DNA of 13,645 nt from an uncultured Oscillospiraceae bacterium. GTDB lineage: Bacteria > Bacillota > Clostridia > Oscillospirales > Oscillospiraceae. The stretch's first letter is position 1, and each line of letters starts with the position of its first letter. This document shows positions 7,260 to 13,645 of the stretch, piece by piece. The translations under genes and the position numbers were made by a program. Below the pieces are notes generated by a model. It was not told the DNA's origin. It saw only the letters and a program-made list of their open reading frames with translations, and ran no database searches. The stretch lies in assembly GCA_900752285.1 (NCBI GenBank), contig CAADUW010000130.1, positions 1-13,645 of the forward strand, in the 5' to 3' direction.

Positions 7260-7280
7260 TTTGTTATGCCCGCCGGGCAG

Positions 7281-8120
7281 TTAAAGGAGCAGATTCAGCT
7301 GTTCCAGCTGGCGGCGGTGTTCCGTTCCGGTTGACATAATATAAATGCGGGTGGTATTGATGGAGCTGTGTCCCAGAATATCCGCCAGTTTTGCCAGATC
7401 CTTCTGAATGGCATAGAAGGTTCTTGCGAAAAGCTTGCGCAGATTATGCGGAAACACCTTGGATGCCTGCACCTGCGCGGACCGGCACAGGGCTTTCATC
7501 TGCCGCCAGATGCTGCTCCGGTTCCATGCCTTTCCTCGGGTGCCGGTGAAAAGAATGCCGGTGCGGATTCCACGCTCCCGGGCGTAGGTCAGCAGCCGGT
7601 TCCGAAGCTTTCCGGGAAGCAGGACAGTTCGGTTCTTGCCCTTGCAGGCAACGTGCACTTCGCCGCGTTGTACGGCTTCCACCGTGAAGCATTGCAGCTC
7701 AGAGACCCGGATCCCGGTGGCACAGATCGTCTGAAGTGCCAGCAGAAGCCGGGGTTTTTTCCGTGCGGCATTCAGCAGACGCAGATATTCCGCTCTGGTC
7801 AGTTCTTTCCCCTCGGCGCAGTAGGTCTGCCGCTGGAGCCGCAGATTCTTTACCCGGCAATCCTGCCAGCTGAAAAAGGACAGCAGACTGTTGACGGAGG
7901 CCAGCATGGAGTTAACGGAGCGGGCGGCATATCCGTTCCGTACCAGAGCCTCCTTCCACGCCGCGATGACCTCCCGGGTCACCGGCTTTCCGTTCAGAAA
8001 GCGCAGGAGATTCTCCGCGTCCCGCAGATATTTCTGGCATGTGGCATTGCTCTTTTCCTCCTGCCGGAGATATTCCGAAAAGGCGTGCAGATGCTGCCGG
8101 GTCAAAATTCTGTCACCCAT
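7281..8120 (-). CDS. Tyrosine recombinase (XerC/D type), likely the invertase of the switch
   Basis: A site-specific recombinase of 279 residues that cuts and rejoins DNA through a phosphotyrosine bond. It has an N-terminal SAM-like core-binding region (about 8-85) and a catalytic domain at about 105-275. The full active-site set is visible: Arg138 (ATGIRVSEL), Lys160 (CKGK), His225 and Arg228 (PHNLR), His251 (LGHSS) and Tyr260 (TRIY). The start at 8120 has GGAGGAGG 6 bases upstream, so the 36-codon upstream extension of the frame is not used. The gene ends 21 bases from the right inverted repeat and has no other mobile-element genes next to it. That argues for a dedicated promoter invertase, not a prophage or conjugative-element integrase. 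I found no convincing promoter; the best -10 candidate, TACAAT near 8200, lacks a good -35. Confidence 0.9.
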   Translation of the reverse strand: MGDRILTRQHLHAFSEYLRQEEKSNATCQKYLRDAENLLRFLNGKPVTREVIAAWKEALVRNGYAARSVNSMLASVNSLLSFFSWQDCRVKNLRLQRQTYCAEGKELTRAEYLRLLNAARKKPRLLLALQTICATGIRVSELQCFTVEAVQRGEVHVACKGKNRTVLLPGKLRNRLLTYARERGIRTGILFTGTRGKAWNRSSIWRQMKALCRSAQVQASKVFPHNLRKLFARTFYAIQKDLAKLADILGHSSINTTRIYIMSTGTEHRRQLEQLNLLL

Positions 8121-8242
8121 AATTTTCCTCCTCCAAAGGCGTGCCGGGTAACGGGAGCGGTTTCGTTCCCGGCGATACCCAAATGATATTCCGGAAATAT
8201 TGTACCCGTTTTCGAAGAAATCCGCCACTTGTCAGGAACAGC

Positions 8243-8276
8243 AAAAGGGGCTCCTTTCCGGTTGGAAAGGAGTCCC
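8243..8276 (-). terminator. Terminator between pyk and the recombinase gene
   Basis: A 13-bp stem (8247-8259 with 8264-8276, one G-U pair) with a GGTT loop. On the minus strand TTTT follows (8246-8243). It lies 160 bases downstream of the pyruvate kinase stop and 123 bases upstream of the recombinase start, so it would insulate the switch from pyk transcription. The rest of the 317-base gap (8121-8437) holds the hairpins listed separately and no gene. Confidence 0.6.
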
Positions 8277-8310
8277 TCAGCGTGTCAAAAAAAATTCCAA
8301 AGATAGCATG

Positions 8311-8341
8311 TCATTCCGCACCAGTCCTCAGACTGGTGCGG
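8311..8341. repeat. TCATTCCG stem-loop repeat
   Basis: An 11-bp perfect stem (8316-8326 with 8331-8341) and loop CTCA are preceded by TCATT. The first 8 bases, TCATTCCG, are the same as the terminus of the MITE-like element at 10932-11125. It may be a minimal or solo member of the same dispersed repeat family; this is a weak link based on one short motif. Confidence 0.45.
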
Positions 8342-8383
8342 GACCGAAGGGAATGCCTCTGGTAGGATCCCACGGTTAGGCTT

Positions 8384-8407
8384 AAAAACTGTCAGTTTAG
8401 CAGACAG
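8384..8407 (-). terminator. Possible weak terminator just after pyk
   Basis: On the minus strand CTGTC (8407-8403) pairs with GACAG (8393-8389) and is followed by TTTTT (8388-8384). The stem is only 5 bp with a 9-base loop. An overlapping palindrome, AAACTG-T-CAGTTT (8386-8398), could instead be a protein site. Confidence 0.3.
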
Positions 8408-8437
8408 GATGTTTGAAATTTTTGGGAACGGGTTCCG

Positions 8438-9850
8438 TTACACTGTCTCCACCTTGATGGTGTTGGTGTTGCCGCGTTTGCCGTTGATGGGGCCGCCGGT
8501 CAGGACGACGGTGTCGCCGGGGTGCAGGTTCAGGACCTTTTTGGCGCTGGCAAGGGCGTAATGGAACATGACGTCCATAGAGGTAAATTCCTCCGACAGC
8601 ACCGGAGTCACGCCCCAGCTCAGGCTGAGCCGCCGCCAGATCCGCTCGTTGGTCGTCATACCGATGATGTCCACCGGGCAGCGGAAGCGGCTGACCATCC
8701 GGGCAGTCTTGCCGGTCACGGAGCAGACCACGATGCCCTTGGCTTCCACATCGATGGCCATGGCGCAGGTGGCGTGGGAAACCGCGTCCAGCGTATTGTG
8801 GATCACAAAGTCCGAGGAATAGAACCGCTTCCGGTAGCTGGTGTGGGCCTCGGTAAATTCGCAGATCTGGGCCATGGCCGTGACTGCCTCCACCGGATAC
8901 TTGCCCGCGGCGGACTCGCCGGAGAGCATGACGGCGGAGGAGCCGTCGTAGACCGCGTTGGCAACGTCGGAAATCTCCGCCCGGGTGGGACGGGGGTTGT
9001 AGATCATGGATTCCAGCATTTCCGTGGCGGTAATGACCCGCTTGCCCAGCATCCGGCATTTGCTGATCAACTGCTTCTGAATGGCGGGAACCTCCACATA
9101 GGGAATTTCCACGCCCAGATCGCCCCGGGCGATCATAATGCCGTCGCACTCGGCGCAGATTTCCTCCGCGTTATCCACGCCGGAGCGGTTTTCAATTTTG
9201 GAAATGATCTCAATGTCGCCGCCGCCGTTTTCCCGGAGGAAGGTTTTCAGTTCAATCAGATCCTGCCGGGTGGAAACGAAGGAGGCAGCCACAAAATCCA
9301 CCCCGTTTTCGATGCCGAACTGCAGGTCTTCCTTGTCCTGCTGGGACAGATAGGGACCGGTCATGACCTTGTTGGGGAAGCACATGCTCTTCCGGTTGCT
9401 CATTTCTCCGCCGATCACCGTGCGGCAGTGTACGTTGCTGCCCTCCAGTTCGGTTACCTCAAAGACCACCAGTCCGTTGCAGACGAGAATCCGGTCGCCC
9501 ACATTCAGATCCTTCACAAGTCCCTTGTAGTTTACGCTGACCCGGGTCTCGTCCCCTTCCACATCATCCGTGGTGAAGGTAAAGGGATCCCCCTCGTGCA
9601 CCTGCACCTTTCCGTCCCGGAAGGTGCGGATCCGATATTCCGGTCCCTTGGTATCCAGCATAATGCCAATGGGCAGATCCAGCTCTTCCCGCACCTGCCT
9701 GATGAGGTCGATTTTCCGCTTGTGCTCCGCATGGTCTCCGTGTGAGAAATTCAGTCGGGCAACATTCATGCCCGCAAGGCACATTTTTTTCAGCGTTTCG
9801 GCATTTTCACTGGCAGGTCCAATGGTACAGATGATTTTGGTTTTCCGCAT
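8438..9850 (-). CDS. pyk: Pyruvate kinase
   Basis: The final ATP-forming step of glycolysis: phosphoenolpyruvate plus ADP to pyruvate plus ATP. The product has 470 residues, the usual length for the form without the extra C-terminal PEP-utiliser domain. Visible family features are CTIGPAS at 8-14, Arg32 before NFSHG (34-38), LDTKGPE (65-71), the catalytic Lys218 and metal-binding Glu220 in SKIEN, Asp244 in ARGDLG and PTRAE (288-292). The C-terminal domain (about 350-470) ends in a normal nucleotide/effector fold sequence. Differences from common forms: E277 where ITATQ is usual, and CNG (124-126) where DDG is usual in the B domain. AAAGGAGG lies 7 bases before the ATG at 9850. It has its own promoter in the 70-base gap after the radical SAM gene, and no phosphofructokinase neighbour is seen. 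Confidence 0.97.
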   Translation of the reverse strand: MRKTKIICTIGPASENAETLKKMCLAGMNVARLNFSHGDHAEHKRKIDLIRQVREELDLPIGIMLDTKGPEYRIRTFRDGKVQVHEGDPFTFTTDDVEGDETRVSVNYKGLVKDLNVGDRILVCNGLVVFEVTELEGSNVHCRTVIGGEMSNRKSMCFPNKVMTGPYLSQQDKEDLQFGIENGVDFVAASFVSTRQDLIELKTFLRENGGGDIEIISKIENRSGVDNAEEICAECDGIMIARGDLGVEIPYVEVPAIQKQLISKCRMLGKRVITATEMLESMIYNPRPTRAEISDVANAVYDGSSAVMLSGESAAGKYPVEAVTAMAQICEFTEAHTSYRKRFYSSDFVIHNTLDAVSHATCAMAIDVEAKGIVVCSVTGKTARMVSRFRCPVDIIGMTTNERIWRRLSLSWGVTPVLSEEFTSMDVMFHYALASAKKVLNLHPGDTVVLTGGPINGKRGNTNTIKVETV

Positions 9851-9885
9851 GGGGACGCCTCCTTTGTCAGATTCTGTTTGCTGTC

Positions 9886-9914
9886 ATCTTATCACGGGAT
9901 GGAAATTTTGTCCA
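9886..9914 (-). promoter_or_regulatory. pyk promoter
   Basis: On the minus strand TGGACA (9914-9909), a 17-base spacer and TAAGAT (9891-9886) are followed by the pyk ribosome binding site and ATG at 9850. It lies just after the stop of the radical SAM gene, so pyk can be transcribed independently. Confidence 0.6.
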
Positions 9915-9920
9915 TAGAGT

Positions 9921-10781
9921 TCATGTAAAATCCGGGATAAAAGCCTGATCGGCAGCTTCTGCCTCCTGGGTAAAGCCTTCCAATTTGTTCAGATACATCC
10001 AGCTGAGCACCGCGTCATATTCCGCCTCCGTGATCCGCCGGTCGTAGGGAGCTTCCAACCCGGGCATGGGGGTATACTGGCGCATGAGGCTGACCAGTAC
10101 CTCCCCGGGAGCGAAGGTCTCCCCGATCCAGTCCAGCACCCGCAGAGAGTTTTCAATGGCGCCGGGGAGAATCAGGTGGCGGATCACCGTGCCCCGAATC
10201 AGCTTTTCTCCCCGGAACCGAACGGGGCCGGTCTGCCGCACCATTTCCCGAATGGCGGCTCCGGCGGTTTCAGCGTAGTCCCCCGCTCCGCTGAGCTCCG
10301 CGGCAAGGGCGTTATCCATATATTTCATATCCGGAAGATAAATGTCGATTTTCCCTTCCAGCTCCCGCAGCGTTTCCACCCGCTCGTAACCGCCGGAATT
10401 GAACACTACGGGAACGGGCAGGGGCTGTCCCAGTGCGGAAAGGACCGTGGGAAGGTACTGGGTCGGAGTCACAAGGTCAATGTTTTCCGCGCCCTGCCGG
10501 AGCAGTTCCTCCATCATGGCACGAAGTCCCGCCCCATCTGTGGGAGTCCCGACGGGGACTCCGCTGATTGCCCGGTTCTGGCAGAACCGGCAGCCCAGTG
10601 TGCAGCCGCCGAAGAAAACGGCGCCGCTGCCGCCGGAACCCGCAAGCACCGGCTCCTCCCACCTGTGCAGCATGGTTTTTGCCACAAGGGCGGTTCCCGG
10701 GCACCCGCAGAACCCCGTTTCCCCGGCAGCCCGGTTTACTCCGCACATCCGCGGACAGAGGGTGCAGCCTTCGTAAGTCAT
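9921..10781 (-). CDS. PflX-like radical SAM protein
   Basis: A cytoplasmic radical SAM iron-sulfur protein of 286 residues, of the group annotated as PflX, related to pyruvate formate-lyase activating enzymes. The radical SAM cluster ligands are Cys60, Cys64 and Cys67 in GGCTLGCRFCQN. The N-terminus has the family's additional Cys set, C6, C9, C13 and then C25, C27 (CTLCPRMCGVNR...GFCGCPG). No pyruvate formate-lyase gene is nearby, so the activation target is unknown and the name should not be read as a proven function. The start at 10781 follows AAAGGA by 11 bases, slightly far but with a good promoter upstream. The gene lies 70 bases upstream of pyk on the same strand and some read-through is likely. 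Confidence 0.88.
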   Translation of the reverse strand: MTYEGCTLCPRMCGVNRAAGETGFCGCPGTALVAKTMLHRWEEPVLAGSGGSGAVFFGGCTLGCRFCQNRAISGVPVGTPTDGAGLRAMMEELLRQGAENIDLVTPTQYLPTVLSALGQPLPVPVVFNSGGYERVETLRELEGKIDIYLPDMKYMDNALAAELSGAGDYAETAGAAIREMVRQTGPVRFRGEKLIRGTVIRHLILPGAIENSLRVLDWIGETFAPGEVLVSLMRQYTPMPGLEAPYDRRITEAEYDAVLSWMYLNKLEGFTQEAEAADQAFIPDFT

Positions 10782-10804
10782 ATGTCATCCCATCCTTTGC
10801 CCGT

Positions 10805-10833
10805 AGTATACCACAATGCGGAACCTTTCTCAA
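10805..10833 (-). promoter_or_regulatory. Promoter of the PflX-like gene
   Basis: Minus strand: TTGAGA (10833-10828), a 17-base spacer, TATACT (10810-10805). The start site is expected near 10798, about 17 bases before the ATG. Confidence 0.7.
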
Positions 10834-10931
10834 GAGCAGAGGGGAGCAGGAAATTCGGATGCGCGCACGGAAGGGCGCAGTCCTTTCGTGGAGCAGCCCA
10901 CACTGTTGTGGGAAGTCTCATCGACACGGCA

Positions 10932-11125
10932 TCATTCCGAGCCAGCCGCGCACGCTGGCGTGGGAAGCTCCCGGATGAAAGGTACTGCGTACCGACCCGC
11001 ACCCAAAAGCCCACCTGTTTACGAGCAAAGCATGGGCAGACATCGTTCCCCCGTCCCATTCAACAGGGAGATTCCCACGCCACTACGCCCGCTTTTCGTT
11101 ACAGAGCGCAACCGGCTCGGAATGA
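10932..11125. mobile_element. MITE-like element with terminal inverted repeats
   Basis: The ends are TCATTCCGAGCC (10932-10943) and its exact reverse complement (11114-11125). Inside, a second inverted pair, GGCGTGGGAAGCTCCC (10957-10972) with 11066-11081, matches at 15 of 16 bases. The interior holds smaller stems, for example GGTAC-TGC-GTACC at 10981-10993, and no believable gene. The element separates two divergent promoters. No target-site duplication is evident. The flank on the left (10834-10931) has another stem, CCCACA-CTGT-TGTGGG (10897-10912), and otherwise nothing recognised. From memory, similar CATTCCGAGCC-type repeats recur in related Clostridia genomes; this was not checked. 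Confidence 0.6.
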
Positions 11126-11185
11126 CGCCTTGTCGGGGGTGCCTTACGCTGCTGAATTCCAATTTCCCACCCGCAATTTCTTCTG

Positions 11186-11214
11186 TTGTTCTTCCGGAAA
11201 ATCCGTGCTATAAT
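11186..11214 (+). promoter_or_regulatory. Promoter of the GNAT-rlmD operon
   Basis: TTGTTC (11186-11191), a 17-base spacer and a perfect TATAAT (11209-11214) preceded by TGC (extended -10). The start is expected near 11221, giving a leader of about 25 bases. Confidence 0.75.
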
Positions 11215-11245
11215 AGCGGCAAATGAGCTTTTGGAGGCAGGAAGT

Positions 11246-11713
11246 ATGACCATTCGGTTTGCTCGGGAGCAGGATATTCCGCAGATGCTGGAGCTGCTGC
11301 GGCAGGTGGGACAGGTACACCATGCCATGCGCCCGGATCTGTTCCGGGCGGGGGCGCAGAAATATGACGAGCCTGCACTCCGCCGCCTGCTGGCGGATCC
11401 GAACCGCCCCATTCTGGCGGCGGAGGCGGACGGCGTAATGACCGGCTACGCCTTCTGTATTCTGCGGATCACGAAGGACGATCCGGTGCTCTGCGACCGG
11501 CGGGAGCTGTATATCGATGACCTGTGTGTGGATGAAAATCACCGGGGGCAGGGAATTGCCCACGCACTGTATGGCCGGGCGCTGGAGCTGGCAAGAGAGC
11601 TGAACTGCGACGCGTTGACCCTGAACGTGTGGTGGGGCAACGACAGTGCTCTGCGGTTTTATGAAGGCGTCGGGCTTTCCCGGCAGAAAATCGGAATGGA
11701 AAAGGTGCTGTAA
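11246..11713 (+). CDS. GNAT-family N-acetyltransferase
   Basis: An acetyl-CoA-dependent N-acetyltransferase of 155 residues. The core of motif A is LCVDENHRGQGIA (93-105), with the R-G-Q-G-I-A pyrophosphate loop at 100-105. The B region is NVWWGNDSALRFYEGVGL with Tyr139 in the usual place of the general acid. The substrate cannot be told; the fold is shared by protein, amine and antibiotic acetyltransferases. The start at 11246 is set by GGAGG 9 bases upstream; the frame is open further up but that part overlaps the promoter. The stop overlaps the rlmD start by one base (TAATG), so the two are translationally coupled. Confidence 0.88.
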   Translation: MTIRFAREQDIPQMLELLRQVGQVHHAMRPDLFRAGAQKYDEPALRRLLADPNRPILAAEADGVMTGYAFCILRITKDDPVLCDRRELYIDDLCVDENHRGQGIAHALYGRALELARELNCDALTLNVWWGNDSALRFYEGVGLSRQKIGMEKVL

Positions 11714-13341
11714 TGCTGGAAAAGAATCGGGAATACGAGGCCGTGGTCACGGACTACACGGCGGAGGGACAGGGCGTCTGCCATATTGACGGCTGCGCCG
11801 TATTCCTGCCCAATGCCATTGCCGGGGAACGGGTGTTGCTGCGGATCGAAAAAGCCAATAAGACCTGGGCGGCCGGAAAAATTGTCCGGATCCTGGAGGT
11901 GTCCCCCCATCGGGTCAACCGGGAGTGCCCGGTGGCCAAGCTCTGCGGCGGCTGCGATTTCTGGCACATGGATTATGAGGAGGAGTCCCGTCTGAAAGCG
12001 GAGCGGGTCAGAACCTGTCTGAACCGGCTGGCGGGGGAGGACCTTACCGAGCTGCCCATCCTTGCGGCTCCGGACTGCCACGGCTACCGGAACAAGGCTC
12101 AGTACCCGGTATCCCGGGCAAAGGGCAGGGCCTATGCGGGCTTTTTCAGGGCGGGAACCCACACTGTGGTGGAAAATGCCCGCTGCCGCATCCTGCCGGA
12201 GGAAACGGACCGGGTAAAGGATACGGTTATGAATTATGTAAACCAAAACGGTGTTTCGGTTTATGACGAGACAAAGCATACCGGACTTCTGCGGCATATC
12301 TATGTCCGCCGTGGCGCCGTATCCGGGCAGATTCTTGTGTGTTTGTGCTGCAACGGGGAAAAGCTGCCAAAGCCCGAGCAGCTGATTGCCGCCTTGCAAA
12401 AAATCCCGGGCTTTACCACGCTGGTGCTCAGTGTGAACACGAAAAAGGGCAACGCAGTGCTGGGGGACCGGTTCCTTACCCTCTACGGCGCCGGGTATAT
12501 TGAGGATACCCTCTGCGGACTGACCTTCCGCCTGTCGCCCCGCTCCTTCTATCAGGTCAACCACCATCAGGCGGAGCGGCTGTACCGTGCCGCCATCGAC
12601 CTTGCGGAGATCCGGAAAACCGATACGGTGCTGGACCTGTACTGCGGCGTGGGGACCATCACCCTCGCCATGGCGTCTGCCGCCGGAAAGGTGATCGGCG
12701 TGGAGGTCGTCCCCCAGGCCATCGAGGACGCAAAGGAAAATGCCCGCCGCAACGGCATTGCCAACGCGGAATTCTTCTGCGGTGACGCGGGACAGGCAGC
12801 CCTTACGCTGGAGGAAAGCGGCGTCCGCCCGGATGTGATCACCGTTGACCCGCCCCGGAAGGGGCTGAATGCCGATGCCATTGCGGCAATTGTCCGCATG
12901 TCCCCCCGCCGTCTGGTCTACGTCTCCTGTGACCCCGCAACCCTCGCCCGGGACGTGGCCCTCCTGAAGGAACAGGGCTACCGCCTCCAATCCGCCACCG
13001 CCTGCGACCTTTTCCCCAGATGCGCCCATGTGGAGACGGTTGTCTTGCTTTCCAAGGGTGAGGTCGACTCGAAAAAGATTCGGGTTGAGTTCTCTTTAGA
13101 AGATATGGATATGTCCGAATTTCAAGATGGGGCAACCTACACGCAGATCAAGGACTATGTACTGGAACATAGCGGATTAAAGGTATCAAACCTGTATATC
13201 TCACAGATTAAGCGGAAATGTGGGATTGAGGTTGGTAAGAACTACAATCTGCCGAAGTCCGAAGATTCCAGACAGCCTCTGTGTCCACCGGAAAAAGAGA
13301 AAGCAATCCGAGAAGCATTCAAATATTTTGGGATGATATAA
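11713..13341 (+). CDS. rlmD: 23S rRNA m5U methyltransferase RlmD with extra C-terminal tail
   Basis: Methylates C5 of a uridine in 23S rRNA (U1939 in E. coli numbering) using SAM. Residues 1-60 form a TRAM RNA-binding domain. The [4Fe-4S] ligands are Cys72, Cys78, Cys81 and Cys158. The SAM fold begins at DLYCGVGT (308-315), followed by DPPRKG (379-384) and the catalytic nucleophile Cys406 in YVSCDP. The normal enzyme ends near HVETVVLLSK (439-448). Here 94 more residues follow in frame, starting GEVDSKK. The tail lacks catalytic motifs and has a basic helical pattern (TYTQIKDYVLEHSGLKV...). The 542-residue length is therefore unusual for the catalytic family. Translation is coupled to the preceding acetyltransferase. 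RlmD versus a paralogous m5U enzyme for another uridine or tRNA cannot be fully settled here. Confidence 0.92.
   Translation: MLEKNREYEAVVTDYTAEGQGVCHIDGCAVFLPNAIAGERVLLRIEKANKTWAAGKIVRILEVSPHRVNRECPVAKLCGGCDFWHMDYEEESRLKAERVRTCLNRLAGEDLTELPILAAPDCHGYRNKAQYPVSRAKGRAYAGFFRAGTHTVVENARCRILPEETDRVKDTVMNYVNQNGVSVYDETKHTGLLRHIYVRRGAVSGQILVCLCCNGEKLPKPEQLIAALQKIPGFTTLVLSVNTKKGNAVLGDRFLTLYGAGYIEDTLCGLTFRLSPRSFYQVNHHQAERLYRAAIDLAEIRKTDTVLDLYCGVGTITLAMASAAGKVIGVEVVPQAIEDAKENARRNGIANAEFFCGDAGQAALTLEESGVRPDVITVDPPRKGLNADAIAAIVRMSPRRLVYVSCDPATLARDVALLKEQGYRLQSATACDLFPRCAHVETVVLLSKGEVDSKKIRVEFSLEDMDMSEFQDGATYTQIKDYVLEHSGLKVSNLYISQIKRKCGIEVGKNYNLPKSEDSRQPLCPPEKEKAIREAFKYFGMI
13057..13341 (+). other. rlmD C-terminal extension of different base composition
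   Basis: The last ~94 codons are noticeably AT-richer than the catalytic part: 26/60 G+C in 13081-13140 against 44/60 in 12901-12960. Residues 476-542 have a compact domain look with YISQIKRKCGI and a PPEKEKAI...YFGMI ending. From memory, this tail recurs on RlmD proteins and near mobile-element genes in Clostridia. It may mark the junction of an integrated element that rebuilt the 3' end of the gene. Confidence 0.6.
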
Positions 13342-13365
13342 CATCCCGTAAAATGGAGGTTTCTT

Positions 13366-13599
13366 ATGGATAGATTGATTTCTTGTGAGTTTAACATGGA
13401 TAATACCTGTGTGGAACTGAAATTCTTTGATGGTAGTATGATTGCGATTGATACGATTGCGGTTGAGAACGAGGTTGCCGACAATATGTATCAGAGGTCG
13501 GAACTGGATTATCTGATTTACAATGACCCGATTGGATATGCTGATTTGATATTGAACGGAGATTCCAAAACCTATTTGAAAAACTGTTACAGAGTATAA
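13366..13599 (+). CDS. Small DUF6061-like protein
   Basis: A 77-residue acidic cytoplasmic protein with no signal or membrane segment. The central block FFDGSMIAIDTIAVENEVADN and the end YADLILNGDSKTYLK resemble the DUF6061 family as I remember it, a family of unknown function common on conjugative elements of gut Firmicutes. TGGAGG lies 6 bases before the ATG. It starts 24 bases after rlmD and shares the lower GC of the rlmD tail (28/60 in 13441-13500), so it probably belongs to the same imported segment. Bases 13600-13645 to the window end show no feature. Confidence 0.7.
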   Translation: MDRLISCEFNMDNTCVELKFFDGSMIAIDTIAVENEVADNMYQRSELDYLIYNDPIGYADLILNGDSKTYLKNCYRV

Positions 13600-13645
13600 A
13601 TCTGTGGATACGGCGATTGGAGCGATTTGCCTGGCTCACTAAACC

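Noticed and set aside
8187..8204. TTCCGGAA palindrome with TACAAT upstream of the recombinase gene as a regulated promoter
   Set aside because: No acceptable -35 at 16-18 bases, and the palindrome is short; too weak to list.
8522..9745. Plus-strand open frame of 407 codons opposite pyk
   Set aside because: Shadow of a clear pyruvate kinase gene in GC-rich DNA.
9921..10781. Pyruvate formate-lyase activating enzyme (PflA)
   Set aside because: The additional N-terminal Cys set and the lack of a formate-lyase neighbour fit the uncharacterised PflX-like group better.
13391..13639. Minus-strand 82-codon frame at the right edge
   Set aside because: Shadow of the small plus-strand gene at 13366-13599, which has a ribosome binding site and family resemblance.

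Overview
The window looks like chromosome of a Gram-positive gut Clostridium-class bacterium, most likely Oscillospiraceae/Ruminococcaceae. The reasons are strong Shine-Dalgarno sites, a class B sortase with a C-terminally anchored substrate, cohesin and dockerin domains, a fairly GC-rich coding sequence, and a 3' segment of the type seen in conjugative elements of gut Firmicutes. The species cannot be named from the sequence alone.

Left part (1-7280): a three-gene minus-strand operon for a cell-surface complex. In transcription order it encodes (i) a secreted 1365-residue protein with a C39-like cysteine peptidase domain, InlB-type repeats, a cohesin and a C-terminal type I dockerin; (ii) a 568-residue secreted protein with one N-terminal cohesin, about nine Cys/His-rich repeats and a C-terminal VPKTG sorting signal; (iii) a class B sortase. 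The simplest model is that the sortase fixes protein (ii) to the wall, its cohesin captures the dockerin of protein (i), and the cohesin of (i) can recruit further dockerin proteins. This would be a small cellulosome-like system carrying a peptidase.

Switch region (6925-8120): upstream of the operon is a 231-bp segment bounded by a 23-bp inverted repeat (21/23 matches). The two 4-bp centres (CCGC and GCGG) are in inverted orientation. Just outside the right repeat is a complete 279-residue tyrosine recombinase gene. The segment holds one near-consensus promoter, TTGACT-N17-TATACT, which in this copy points AWAY from the surface operon. This is the architecture of an invertible, phase-variable promoter, captured here in the apparent OFF orientation. 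A phase-variable cohesin/dockerin/sortase system is the main discovery candidate of the window.

Middle (8121-10781): pyruvate kinase and a PflX-like radical SAM protein, both minus strand, each with its own recognisable promoter. Two short stem-loop repeats and candidate terminators lie between pyruvate kinase and the recombinase.

Right part (10782-13645): an intergenic block of about 460 bp contains a 194-bp MITE-like element with terminal inverted repeats. It is followed by a plus-strand promoter, a GNAT acetyltransferase and, overlapping it by one base, the 23S rRNA m5U methyltransferase rlmD. The last ~94 codons of rlmD are a non-catalytic tail whose GC content falls sharply (about 43% in 13081-13140 against about 73% in 12901-12960). 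A small DUF6061-like gene follows. This suggests that the right edge enters an integrated mobile element whose junction is inside the 3' end of rlmD.
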